A stretch of DNA of 64,000 nucleotides from Litsea cubeba (Eukaryota > Streptophyta > Magnoliopsida > Laurales > Lauraceae). Made by a program: the position numbers and the translations under genes. Of the stretch, positions 1 through 10,985 are shown piece after piece (within the stretch, counting starts at the first letter, position 1; every line of letters begins with the position of its first letter). The notes beneath the pieces were generated by a model. It saw nothing but the letters and a program-made list of their open reading frames with translations. It had not been told where the DNA came from and did not search any database. The stretch lies in assembly GCA_012931725.1 (NCBI GenBank), contig CM022953.1:24946534-25010533 (forward strand). Direction: 5' to 3'.

Positions 1-18
1 CCGAGAACCCATTGCTCA

Positions 19-1300
19 CACTATAAAAAAAATGACTTTTAGCGTCAAACTTTTTGCCGCGGCCAGTGTTTTTGTGGCTATTTCTTACTTGTTGCCACCA
101 CCAATAGAGTTAGTGGCAACAAATCTCATTTTGCCTCGCCCGTGTCTGCCCGTGACAAAAGGTGTCAGAAAATTTTTTTTAACGACGAAAATTAGCATCG
201 AAAAATTTATCACCGACGTTTAATATAAAACATCGGTAAAGGTTGGTAGATTTTTTTACTTTTTTTCAAAAAAATAAATAAATTTATTTTTACCGATGAA
301 AATTTCTATTTTTTGCGACGAAAAATAATCGTTGGTAAATTTCCCAATTTTTTTCCCTCTCCCGCCACCGAAACCCCTCTTTTCACTCTCTCTCTCTTGT
401 GCACTCTTCTCTCACTCTCTCTCCGGCAAAGGTTATGTTTTACCGACAAAATATTTGTGTCGCCGGCAAAGGATATATTTTTTGCCGGCGAAATACCTAT
501 ATCGCCGGCAAATGTCAATTTGCCAAATTTTGATAAGTTATTTAACTTAAAAAATTACATTTTCATTATTTTTGTTTTGGAAGAATAAAAGTTAACTCGG
601 GCCTTCAAAATCAATTCAGCCCCAAAAATAACATTCCACTGTGCCCGCCCCATTTTCCATTTCCCGCGCCCGCTCAAATGCATATCATTTCCAGTTCCCT
701 CGCCTTTTCTCAATCCCTCATCTCTCTGACCCTCTCTCGCCCAGCAATCCCTCATCTCTTTGTCAGCCATCCCTCCATTTCCTTCTCCCTCATGACCTCA
801 GCCCTCTCCTCCATCTCTGAGGAGACCTGCGCTCCTCCATCTCTCCAGGCGACCTTCGCTCCTCCATCTCCCTCGCACGCAGACCTCGTCCATCTCTCTC
901 ACAACGGAACCAAGGCACACTACAACAAAAATCATTTTTTGCGACAAATATTCCGCGATGTTTTGAAATTTTGTCACTAAATGTTGTTTTTCGCGACGAA
1001 AAATTCATATCGTCGCCTAAAACGAAAAGACAAATTATTTAGCGACAATAATTTTCAATTGTAGCAAAATATTTTCGCGAAAAGTTTGACACCAAAAAAT
1101 GGAGTCGGCGCCATGAAGAGGTAAAGTTTTTGCGATGAAACTATTTATTTAACGACGATTTGTTTTCGTCGGTAAATCAATTTCACCATATTTTATTAAA
1201 GAAATTTCACAAAAAAAATATATCGTCGCAAAATCCATTAAAAATGATCCACGACGAAAATATTTCATCGCAGAATGCATAAAATTTGGGGCGCGCGTCT
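19..1300. repeat. Non-coding DNA-transposon-like sequence with CACTA-like starts
   Basis: No convincing gene. Two CACTA-like starts are visible on the plus strand, one at 19 (CACTATAAAAAAAATG) and one at 918 (CACTACAACAAAAATC). Each is followed by AT-rich DNA with many copies, in both orientations, of short boxes of the type GCGACGAAAA / TTTTCGTCGC and CGCCGGCAAA. Dense short inverted boxes next to a CACTA start are what the subterminal regions of plant CACTA transposons look like. Matching right-hand termini with the same subterminal boxes were not found, so element limits are unknown. Between 600 and 910 the sequence is CT-rich and resembles an untranslated leader. Short ORFs here are compositionally odd and not believable as genes. 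Confidence 0.4.
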
Positions 1301-1383
1301 GGCTTGGCGGTTCAATTTTTAGAACTATTGGGTTACGAAATGAAGTAACGCAACACCTTCGTCGATCCATCTCTCTCACACTA

Positions 1384-1697
1384 TTGGACACAGCACCCAC
1401 CTCCTCTCCCTCTCGATGTCCACCCTCTCTCTCTCTTCATCTCGCAATCCCTTGCGCAGACCCATTCCAAAGGCAGCCCCCCTCTCCAGTCTCTCTGCTC
1501 TTCATCTCTCTCACGCTTGCAGACCGTCGGCCCTTCTTCCTCTATGCGCAGATCGCGCCACCACCACCAGCAGCACAGAGCCCATCATCTCTCCCTCTTC
1601 TCCCTCCACGCGCAGACCGCACCACCACCACCAGCAGCGTAGAGCCCATCATTTGTCCCTCTTTTCCCTCCACGCGCTGAACTCATCCCATTCACAG
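1384..1697 (+). other. CT-rich leader-like exon with 64-bp tandem duplication
   Basis: This stretch is strongly pyrimidine-rich on the plus strand (many CTCTCTC and CCACCACCA runs), like a plant 5' untranslated exon. It ends at CATTCACAG followed by GTAAGAG, a good 5' splice site at 1697/1698. The sequence after it (TTCTGGGTTT and T-rich stretches) looks like a leader intron. A 64-bp unit beginning CGCAGA is present twice, at about 1547 and 1611. The open frame running through it (1416-2117) crosses the putative donor and has low-complexity Ser/Pro/His composition, so I do not call it a protein. It could be the first exon of the relic gene that includes the SNF2 fragment at 4640-4848, but this link is inference. 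Confidence 0.3.
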
Positions 1698-4639
1698 GTA
1701 AGAGCCTCTCTCCCTCCTCTCTGCATCACCATCGCATCCCTCAGCACCTCCCCTGCACGCCAGCGCACCCTCTCCTCTCATAGAGATCTCCAGATCTCCA
1801 AGAAGGATATCTGTTTTTTTTTAATTCTGGGTTTTTCTTTTTGTTGTTTTTGTGGGGTTTTGGATCTGGGTTTTTGTTTTGTTTTGTTTTGGGATGAGAG
1901 ATTGGATTTTACTAATTTGGTTAACACAGCGAGCCAGACCGACTCACCGAGTCTCTCTCTTTCTTTTCCAAGAAACGGAAAAGAAGGTAATTGCCACCTT
2001 CGTCTGCACTTTCCCTCTTTTTTTTCTTCTTCTTCTTCTTTATATATCCTTTATCATCGTGTGTTTGTTCGGGCATGTTTGTGTGTTTTTGTTTGTTGTC
2101 AAGTATTTTTGTGGTGAGATTGTAAGATAGGATCTCCAAAACTACATGATGAGTGCTTCATGAGTCAATCGTGCTTCAAATTGTCTTAAACTTTCCTGTT
2201 TGAATTTACCCCAAATTATGTGTTGGTGATTCTAGAAAGGTTCTTAAAGAGGATCGGATCAGTTTGGTTCTGTCAATCCTTGTCAGAAACTCCATGTCCT
2301 TGTCTCTAGTGTTCAAAACAACTCTCTGGTTCTTTTAATTGTAAAGTAAATGTTGGTATTAGGGGATATGATTTTCATCCTTGTGGCTGTGTTCTATTTT
2401 TGGCTCATATCATATGACACTGATATGATTTTGTATTATGTTGTGTTTGGATTTTTATTACGGCTCTGATTGGATGCATTTGTAACAAGATGGAACCCCC
2501 CAGACCTACAGTTTTCCTGCAATTAATTGCTTTTCCTTCTCCCCTCTTTTGGCCTCAAAAGTTATAGTGGGAATGTCAGATATGCTGTATGCTCCAACTT
2601 TTAATTTGCATGAGTAAGGGTGCTTTGGTTGGAATCTGATACTAATACCAATTCTTTAAATAAATGTTTAGTTTCAAATAAAAAAATAATATGGTTACAA
2701 ATTTAGTCTAGATAATCATATAATAAATATGGCTCACTGTTTTGTGTGGGTATGTTCTACTATTTGTGGGGTTTTGAGGAAAAGGAGTTTGAGTTTTTTT
2801 GTATTGGGGATTTGATTTTATTAGAAGATCTGAGTTGGGGTGGTGGTTATTATTATTATTTTTAACTTGCTAGGTTGCATACATAAGTAAAAACATTCCT
2901 GCACTAGTTTTTGGATACACGGTGATATTATTTTGTTTGGATGGGAGGAAACTCAATAGATTTACATTCAATTTGGTATCAAGCATCAAAGATGGTGAAC
3001 AGAGACTAGGTGAGGTAGCTTCACCAACCATTAGAGAAGCTATAGGTGCTTTAATGTGATAGAAATGCCACAGCTGAATAGTTTTGATGTGATAGAAATG
3101 CCACAGCTGAAAGCTAAATGCCACAGTTTGCCAATTATGTTGCTCCCATGTACAGCAATTAGGAGTTCTGAAGAGCTGTGAGGAGTGATATGTTGTGTTC
3201 TTTTTTTCCTCAGTGCAGGCTGTGAGTATTTCAGTTGCTTGTTTCTCCTTTTCTTGGTTTTGCAGTGCGGTGTTGTTCAGAGCGGTTTGGTATGCTGTTA
3301 GTTCAGAGTTTCAGAGCTGTAGTGGAGTGTTGATCAGCTTTGGTTATGTTCTGCTGCTACACTTAGGCCTGCCCAGTTGCAGTGCAGGGTTAGGTTTGGC
3401 TTTACAGAGTCTTGTTAGTGCAGGGAGGGAGGAGCTTTGCAGTTGGTGCTCCCCTGTAGTGTTGTATGGTGTTTTTTTTTTCCTTTAAGGTGAAAATTGT
3501 ATTAGAAAAGAAACAGAGAAGAGGAAACATGGAAATGCATTCTTACCTTGTTAACTTAAATGCACTCCTCAAAACCTTCCCAATATGGAAACATTTATAT
3601 CCTTGAACTCCTCAATACCCTTTCCTTTCTTCTTCATTTCCTCTGTCTTTGAAATTTCTCCGTACCATGTTTAGATTTCATTTACTACTTGGGTCTCACT
3701 CATCTATGTGAATACTATCTACAGATTGCAGCTTTCTTCTCTTGAAGCACGAAGGAATCCATGGGTCTGTTTCTTCTCTTGGAACCTAGATTTCAGATGG
3801 GTTAGGGAAAGTCCCATGATAGAGATTGTTTTTTATTGTGGTCATTTGTTTTCTACCAAAACCATACTGAGATGTCACAATGGCAATCTGACCTAGGGAT
3901 AGACAAAGGGATTTTTCTCCAAATTGAGGGACTTTGAGAAATCTCAGGCACCACCCAAATATTTCTGGAGGTAGCCTTCCCTCTTCTATAATGATTTGTT
4001 TGATTATTCTTTGAATGGTTCTGATTGTGAAGAGTGATTTTTGTTTCTTTCTCTATTTTGTTCTTGTTTAATTTTTTTTAAAGATATTAAATGAGCCTTT
4101 TTCTATCTTGTTTTTGCAGGCTTTACATGATGGAAATATGGACAAATCAAAGGAGGCTAAAATTATGGAATGGTATATGTGCAGTCATATGAGTCAGCTC
4201 TTATCCTTGATTTTCCATTAGAAAATTAAAACCAACCAAACTCTCTCTTTCTTTTCTGAAATCTCTTTTCATTTTTATAACAACATGGAAAAGCTGAGAT
4301 TAGTGGAGGAGGTATTTTCTTAAGTTCATTTAACTTCTTCTATTTTTATAATGGAGGATGTAACTTCCCTTGTAAGTGGGCAATGAAGTGTAATCCATAC
4401 TTCAAAGGCCATGTGCATGCAGTAGCAAAAGATGTGTTGTTTTTAAGTTTTAAGATCCATCTATGACAACTATTTTAGTGGTTTGCTCATACTACCAGAT
4501 GAGTGCATGTGTTTATCTAATCTCTGCCTGCTAAGGTCCTAACACAACATTTTGTTTGCAAAAATCCCTCAAAAGTTGGCATTGGCCTGAGCCTATATAC
4601 CTTAATGGCCTGAGAGTAAGAGAGGAGGAGCAAGAGAAG
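1698..4639. other. Intron-like or intergenic DNA, no supported gene
   Basis: AT-rich, no long believable frame. A direct repeat of about 22 bp (TGATAGAAATGCCACAGCTG) occurs twice near 3057-3110. A good 3' splice site (TTTTTGCAG) at 4111-4119 opens a 53-bp exon-like segment to 4172 (peptide ALHDGNMDKSKEAKIME, then a GT). I do not recognise this peptide. The 97-residue frame at 3195-3488 is Cys/Ser/Phe-rich and looks like chance. Confidence 0.3.
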
Positions 4640-4848
4640 GGAAAGAAAATAATGGAGAAGGAGATGGTGATAATTCAACTGATGAAGTAAGTTCTGATAC
4701 CATATTAATGTAGCCCACAGGTTTCATCTCTCTTTACAGTTTGAAGAAGTAAGATTTTTTGTCGTTAATTACTATTGTTGCTCATGATCTATAATAGGCT
4801 TTGGTATCTGAGGAGGAGAACCTTTTGATTATAAACCGTCTTCATCAG
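4640..4848 (+). pseudogene. SNF2 chromatin-remodeller fragment (SPLAYED-like), two exon pieces
   Basis: Two exon pieces join in frame across a canonical intron. The first ends at 4686 with codons for GEGDGDNSTDE followed by GTAAGT. The second, 4798-4848, follows an AG and encodes ALVSEEENLLIINRLHQ before a GT. From knowledge of the family, this run (acidic stretch, then SEEENLLIINRLHQ) lies between the two helicase lobes of plant SPLAYED-type SWI/SNF ATPases, just before the segment that starts VLRPF. The ATPase motifs that should precede and follow are absent here, so the piece cannot encode a remodeller. It sits between CACTA-like ends (starts at 19 and 918, right end at 6852), which fits transposon capture, though a relic of a once complete local gene is possible. 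The acidic lead-in before about 4660 is less certain. Confidence 0.65.
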
Positions 4849-6389
4849 GTGAATCGACCCTATCATATTAGCAAACTCTATCCCTATCATATGCTTCTTT
4901 GTACAAATAACACTTGAACATAACCAACATAACTCACTTCCCAAGGTAGCTTAATATTAGAAATAACTTTCTAAATTCAAATTCTCCCAATGCAAGCATT
5001 TTGATCAGACCAAACTACCCTTGACACTGAAATCTTGATAACCATGTGAATGTAGACCCGTGCAGACTGCTGAATGGTTTGAGTCATTGGTGTCTTTCAT
5101 TTCCTTTTGTTGTGCGAAGTATTGGCATCTCTTTATTATCATTTTTAACTTTTCAGAACTTCTGAAACACTCAGCCATAACATCTCTCAATGCAACTCTG
5201 TTTGATTATGTGAACTATGGAGTAATTCAAAACACTATTGTTAATGTAAAAATGGAAAAGGCCTATTTTTTATTTCATAAATGATTATTATTGAGCTATT
5301 TACACTATTTTTCTTGTGTAAGTGTATTGAAGAGCATGCAAATCTTCCTCTTAAAATTTGCAAACGGTTCTGTATTTTTTTTTCTCATTTTCCATGTGAA
5401 ATGTAGATCAGTTACTCATGCACTTATAAATGATTATTGTGATATTTCTACTCATCATTATGTTTAGCTTGTGGGGCTTGTGTGTGTCTCCGCTACCCAC
5501 ACGTGGAATTAGCACCAAACTAGATTATCAATTCACTTGAGTTGAATTAGCACCAAACCAGATTACCAAACCAGCTTGTGGGGCTTCACCTGGTTTCTTG
5601 TACTTTGGGATAAGCTTGAACATATATTATTATTATTATTATGTTTTTTCAGGAAGCTCAAGAGTGAGTGGAGTTCAAGGGAGGCTCTCAGCATTGTCAT
5701 TGTTGCAAGGCAAGGTTATCAAAGACTCTTTGGAGTACAAGGAATCATGAGTTCTGGATTGCTTACTATCATGGTACTAAACACGGAAATTGAATTTTGG
5801 GTTGAGAGAAAAGATGTGTTTGTTTTACTATTGTGTGACACTCAGAAAATTCCCTATGAAAATTATAGTTTGTAAGGAAACTAATTTCGCATATGAAATA
5901 TGGAAAAAGGCCCATGAGATTTCTTTCGTTCCTTTTTTTTTTGGGTTTATTGGTTTGATCTTGCCATATTCTAATTTTTAGTGTACGTTTACACTCATCA
6001 TTTTCGTGGTTACTTTGGTTCTAATTTTGAGGCAGATTTTGACTCTCTAAACTTTATTTTTGCACTGTTGCTTGTGGTAGAGGAACTAGTATTGTAGAAA
6101 GCACAAAATGATTGCTCACCTGGTACAAGATATATGCTGCAGTTATGTTAGTGGTGCTCGACAGTAATTGTGGAACTTGAATCTGCAGGACCGAGATAAA
6201 CAACTGTAAAGAGCAAATGTCTATAATCTATATAGCACTTTTAACTGGTTTTATTTTTTTAATTGAATTACACATGAATTCATCTTCGTCGCCACTATGT
6301 CTCTTGCATTTGGTCTAACTGGTAGTGACCCGATTGACCTTGATTTAATTTTTTTAATTAAAAAACAATTAATTTTTTTTATAAAAAAA
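4849..6389. other. No supported gene
   Basis: AT-rich sequence with short frames only. A possible 3' splice site (TTTTTTCAG near 5651) precedes a segment with the peptide KLKSEWSSREALSIVIVARQ, which I do not recognise and which may be chance. Near 5500-5570 a short phrase (GAATTAGCACCAAAC) occurs twice. Nothing else is supported. Confidence 0.3.
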
Positions 6390-6852
6390 AACAATTAAGG
6401 CGCGTCTTGCAAGCTGTAAATTAAAACTCACCAATTCTTTAATGGCCTGCATTGCAAGTCATAAAAACATATACTTAATTACAGCTTGCATTTGGAGCCG
6501 TTAATCAGATTGTACACAATCCATTTACAGCCCACAAATGCAAGCTGTGTAAAATATTTTTCGTTTTAAGTATTCACGACGTACTATGTGTGCCATAAAC
6601 TTAAGCACACCATTGCTTTAATGGCACTCAGTTTGCATCGTAAAAGTTTAGTATTTACGGCCTGCTTAGTAGGCCATAAATCTAGTCCAAAAAGTCCTAA
6701 TAGCATCATTTTCAGCGTGCATTGATCCTACTTACGGCTTGTATATGCACACTGTAATTACATCAAACCTTTTACGGCACGACCCCTGTGAGCCGTAAAC
6801 TTACATTTACGGTGTGCATGGCGCGCTGTAAAAGCCCTGAAATGGTGTAGTG
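6390..6852. mobile_element. CACTA-like transposon right end with palindromic subterminal repeats
   Basis: The sequence ends at 6841-6852 with AATGGTGTAGTG; read on the minus strand this is CACTACACCATT, the classic CACTA terminal form. The preceding 460 bp carries repeated boxes of the type GCAAGCTGTAAA and TTTACGGC...GCCGTAAA in both orientations, several as imperfect palindromes, for example around 6654-6680 and 6771-6800. This matches the dense subterminal repeats where CACTA transposases bind. Immediately downstream the sequence becomes a chromovirus LTR, so the transposon appears to have inserted into, or recombined with, that LTR. The left end of the same element is not identified: the CACTA-like starts at 19 and 918 have different subterminal boxes. 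No transposase gene is present. Confidence 0.6.
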
Positions 6853-7179
6853 AATTGGCCATTGTTGGCCTCTTATTTTGGGATGTGTTAACTTAACTCA
6901 CCTTGATATTTTGTAACTTAAGCTTTAATGGGAATGCCACATTATGATTTCTCTTTCTGATATTATGTCTCGATGTGATCCTATTCGTGAGATTTATTAA
7001 AATGTTTATGTTATGATTGAGTATGTTCTAGCTACACGCTTCCACATATTTGTACATGTGAGTTAAATCCCCGTGTCTTGGGATCCTCACCGCAGTAACT
7101 TGTGGGAAAGCAAATCAATATGTAATCACTGTCGCGGGCCCGTGTCTAAATCCTTGGATCCCGGTCCGGGGTCGCGACA
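6853..7179 (+). repeat. Truncated 5' LTR of a Ty3/gypsy chromovirus
   Basis: The stretch immediately upstream of the primer binding site ends GGGTCGCGACA, so the LTR closes in CA at 7179, four bases before the PBS at 7184. Its left part is cut by the CACTA-like end at 6852, leaving about 327 bp. The matching 3' LTR is not in the window because the 3' half of the element is missing. Confidence 0.65.
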
Positions 7180-7183
7180 GGAC

Positions 7184-7196
7184 TGGTATCAGAGCT
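7184..7196 (+). promoter_or_regulatory. Primer binding site, initiator tRNA-Met type
   Basis: TGGTATCAGAGCT is complementary to the 3' end of plant initiator methionyl-tRNA, the usual primer of chromoviruses and copia elements. It lies four bases after the LTR end and about 145 bp before the gag start. Confidence 0.85.
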
Positions 7197-7340
7197 GAAC
7201 TTGTTTCAGGCACTTAAAAGAAACAAGAAAATCTTAGGAACGTGGCGAGGATTCGTGAGTTCGTTAGTTCGTTACTTTGGACTTAGATGACCAACCAAAA
7301 CCATGTTTATTTATGTACTAAGGATTTACTTTGCAGCATC

Positions 7341-8640
7341 ATGGCTCCGAGAAAAACACCAACGAACAATGCTTCAGCTAGCGATCAAAATGAAACAGAT
7401 CCTAATGAGACACCTACAGCGACACAGTTTCAAGCACTGATGCAAGCTATGTTGGACCAATAGAGGCAAGCCAATGAAAATCAAGCCAGTTTCCAGGAAC
7501 AAATGGCCAAGAATGACGAAGAGATGGCCCAAGTTCAGAGGCAATTATTGGAAGTCCTGCAGAATAGACCTCAACCACAGCCAGTACGAAACATGGGTCC
7601 TCAGATTGTGTTTAACAACAGGGCTGACGACCCCAATATTCTATTTGAGAGATTCAAGAAAAGAGGACCCAAGGAGTTCTCCGGTCAAGAAGACCCGTTG
7701 ACTACTGATGATTGGCTGACTAATACAGAAAGGATCTTTGATGTATTCACTTGTACGGGCAGATAGAAAGTGAATCTCACAGCCTCTTTGTTCTATGGGC
7801 TTGTAGACTCGTGGTGGCAGACAGTGAAAACACCGTATCAGACTATGGTAGATGAGGGGGCTTGGACAGCTTTCAAAACACAATTCACGGACAAGTATGT
7901 TCCTGCATAAATCAAGACACAGAAGGCAGTGGAATTTCAACAACTGAAGCAAGGGACTATGACAGTTTTGGAGTATGTTACAAAGTTTGAGAGGCTTGCT
8001 AGATATGCAACTGAACTTATTGATAAAGAACAGAAGAAGATCATTAAGTTCTTAGAGGGGTTAAACCCCATTCTTAAGAGGGATGTTGTGGGAGTGGTTC
8101 TACCAACCACTTTTGATGAAGTGATAAAAAGAGCTTACACATTTTAAGAAATCAATAATGAGATCAATCGGGATAGGAAGCAGCAATTTCAACATCAGAA
8201 TCAGAGACAGCAGCAACAACAACAAAACAAGAAGCCAAGACAAGAACAGAATCAAGATAGGCAAGGTGGTTGCAATCATTGTGGCAAGAACCACCCTACT
8301 CATGAATGCCGTAAGGCCACGGGTGCTTGCTTCAAATGTGGAGGCATGGATCATGCAATCAAGGATTGCCCACAACTTTAGAATCAGGGCAATAGAAATC
8401 AGCAGCAAAGACAGGCAGCACCAAAGAATCAGGCACCAGTTCAGAATCAAGTGAGACCACCTCAGCAGCAGTAGCAGTAAGGCAGACAAGTACAAAATCA
8501 GAATGCACGTCCACAGCAAAACAGGAATAATCAAGGCAGGCAGAATCAAGGACATAATAGCCCAAACCAGCAGGGATGCTTCTACAATATCAATCGTGCT
8601 GATACAGAAGCGGCAGGTGATGTCATTGAAGGTAAACTTC
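7341..8640 (+). pseudogene. Chromovirus gag, interrupted by stops
   Basis: Gag of the Ty3/gypsy element, which would form the particle and package the RNA. The start ATG at 7341 (MAPRKTPTN) is the first in this frame after the PBS. The capsid part (about 7600-8140) reads FVCT-like and YVTKFERLARYA-type gag helices. A nucleocapsid with two CCHC zinc knuckles follows: CNHCGKNHPTHEC and CFKCGGMDHAIKDC (about 8266-8370), then a Gln/Asn-rich linker. The frame is constant, but it is broken by stops at 7461, 7764, 7908, after AYTF near 8145, after CPQL near 8380 and twice in the poly-Gln stretch near 8474. Most are CAG or CAA turned into TAG or TAA. There is no gag/pol boundary: the frame runs on into protease. 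It is dead as a gene. Confidence 0.85.
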
Positions 8641-10970
8641 TTATTTGTGGAGTAGAAGCACAGATTTTATTTGATCGAGGATCCACACACTCCTTTCTTT
8701 CTCCTATGTTTGCAAAGAAAATACATACACCACATGCAAGATTAGATTATAATTTGACTGTCACCACACCAGTAGGTAAACAGATTGTTTGTAGAACCTA
8801 TTACCCAAACTGTTCAGTTTCGTTAGGAGATGTCAGTCTTTTAGCCAACCTTATTGTTTTAGGCATGCATGATTTTGATATCATCTTAGGCATGGATTGG
8901 TTAGAGACCTATCATGCCACCATGGACTGTTTTGGCAAGACCATTACCTTCAGAATGCAAGGGCCACAGGCAGAGTTGATGTTTCGGGGAAACAAGGACG
9001 GAACACATACCAGTTTTATTTCAGCACTGAAAGCTAATCGATTGTTAAGTAATGGTTGTGAATCATTTATAGTGTTTATCACGGAGGATAAACAGTCCCA
9101 AGGGGTGGAGGATATCTCCGTTGTGTGTGAATTTTCGGACATTTTTCCGGATGAAATCCCTAGTTTACCACCAGTCAGAGAAGTCAAGTTCACCATCGAG
9201 CTCCTTCCAGGGACAGCACCAATATCTATTGCACCTTACAGGATGGCTCCAACAGAGTTAGGTGAATTGAAACTTCAGTTACAAGATTTGTTGAGCAAAG
9301 GCTTCATTAGGCCAAGTGTTTCACCTTGGGGAGCACCAGTGTTATTCGTGAAAAAGAAGGATGGAAGCCTCAGAATGTGCATCGATTTCAGAAGATTGAA
9401 TCATGTGACCATCAAGAAAAAGTATCCGTTGCCAAGGATAGATGAGTTGTTTGATTAATTACAAGGAGCAGCATACTTTTCCAAGATAGACTTGAGATCT
9501 GGGTATCATCAGTTGCGGGTTAGAGAATCGGATGTGTCAAAAACAGCGTTTCAAACAAGATATGCGCACTATCAGTTCTTAGTGATGCCCTTTGGTTTGA
9601 CTAACGCACCCGCAGTCTTCATGGCCCTCATGAATAAAGTCTTTGCAGAGTATTTGGATCACTCTACAGTGGTGTTTATTGATGATGTCCTTGTGTATTC
9701 TAAGAGTAAGGAGGAGCATGAGGAGCACTTGAGGATGTCATTACAGCTTTTGAGAGACAATCAGCTCCATGCTAAATTGAACGAGTGCGAATTGTGGCTA
9801 GAAAAAGTTACATTTCTAGGCCACATCATTTCTAGAGAAGGGTTAGCGGTTGATCCAACCAAGATTGAGGCAGTTGTCAAGTGGAAGAGACCTAGCAGTG
9901 TAACAGAAATTAGAAGTTTCTTGGGGTTAGCAGGCTACTACCGAAGGTTTGTTCAAGGTTTTTTCGTCCATTGCAGCACCATTGACGAAGTTAACTAGGA
10001 AGAGTGTACCATTTGTTTGAACCGATCAGTGTGAAAGTAGTTTCCAAGAATTGAAGAAGAGATTAACCACAGCTCCAATCCTCACATTACCATTGGGTAG
10101 CGGTGGATTTGTTGTTTTTACAGAGGCATCGATTGTGGGGTTAGGCTGTGTATTGATGCAAGATGGCAAAGTGATTGCCTATGGCTCGAGACAATTGAAG
10201 ACTCATGAGAAGAAATATGCAACTCATGACTTGGAATTGGCAGCAGTAGTATTTGCTTTGAAGATGTGGAGGCACTATCTATATGGAGAGAAATTCGAAA
10301 TCCATTCTGACCACCGAAGTCTACAGTATTTATTCTCATAGAAAGAATTCAATATGAGGCAGAGAAGGTGGATGGAGTATATAAAAGATTATGACTTCCC
10401 GATCAAGTATCACCCAGGCAAGTTTAATGTTGTAGCTGACGCATTGAGTGGAAAATCAACGGTTATGGCTAGTTTAAGAGGAGTTAGTGTTTACCAGCAG
10501 TTTGAAGAACTTGGAGTGGAAGTGCAACCTCTAAGGAAGGGTGTGATGTTAGCACATATGACTGTGTTTGAACCTACTTTTATTCAGAAGATCAAAGATA
10601 GTCAGATGCAAGACCCAGACTTGGCCAAGATTATGGAACAGATTGCAGAACGTCCAGATTTTAGGATTTCAGAGGGAATATTGTATTTTCATGACCGGTT
10701 GTGTGTACCAAATGTAGATCATTTGAAGAATGAAATAATGACTGAAGCTCATAGCACAAAGTACTCTATGCATCCGGGTAGTACTAAGATGTACCATAAC
10801 TTGAAGGTTAGATTTTGGTGGAACAACATGAAGCGAGAGATAGCAGCATTTGTATCTCGTTGGTTGACTTCTCAGATGATCAATGCAGAACATCAGAAAC
10901 CTCCAGGTTTGCTACAACCTTTGGAGATTCCAGAGTGGAAATGGTAGCACATAACTATGGATTTCGTCTC
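8641..10970 (+). pseudogene. Chromovirus pol: protease, RT, RNase H, integrase start
   Basis: Pol of the same element, continuing the gag frame. The protease reads DRGSTHSF at about 8674; the usual middle residue of the D-S/T-G triad is replaced by Arg. The reverse transcriptase spans about 9210-9930 with PYRMAPTE, CIDFRRLN, MPFGLTNAP and the catalytic FIDD at 9675-9690. The RNase H follows (10100-10440), then the integrase HHCC region (MHPGSTKMYHNLK...) and the start of the core (TMDFVS). Stops occur after LFD (9456), in the RNase H (near 10018 and 10338) and near 10945. One extra T in the run near 9958-9963 shifts the frame. The RT and spacer motifs resemble the Tekay/Del branch of chromoviruses; the chromodomain that would confirm this is missing because the element stops at the copy A junction. 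Confidence 0.85.
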
Positions 10971-10985
10971 TCAGGTTTCTTCTGC
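10962..10985 (+). other. Junction of chromovirus integrase and Tat copy A
   Basis: The chromovirus reads into the integrase core up to about GATTTCGTCTCT. From CTCTCAGGTTTCTTCT onward the sequence follows the Tat element, matching copy B from about 24744. The overlap of a few bases (TCTC) is short homology as left by end joining. No LTR, TSD or returning chromovirus sequence is present at the far end of copy A, so this is a deletion joint, not an insertion boundary. Confidence 0.7.

Noticed and set aside
1416..2117. 233-residue open frame
   Set aside because: Ser/His/Pro-rich low complexity, crosses a strong splice donor, and its second half is intron-like.
3195..3488. 97-residue frame
   Set aside because: No family resemblance, Cys/Ser/Phe/Leu-rich translation of T/G-rich DNA.
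918..6852. A single CACTA element from 918 to 6852 carrying the SNF2 fragment
   Set aside because: The termini (CACTACAACAAA and CACTACACCATT) match only partly, subterminal boxes differ completely, and flanking 3-bp words (GCA, AAT) do not match. Kept as two unrelated ends.
8100..8555. Leu-rich 151-residue minus-strand frame
   Set aside because: Shadow of the Gln-rich nucleocapsid linker of the chromovirus gag; reverse of CAG/CAA runs gives Leu-rich frames.
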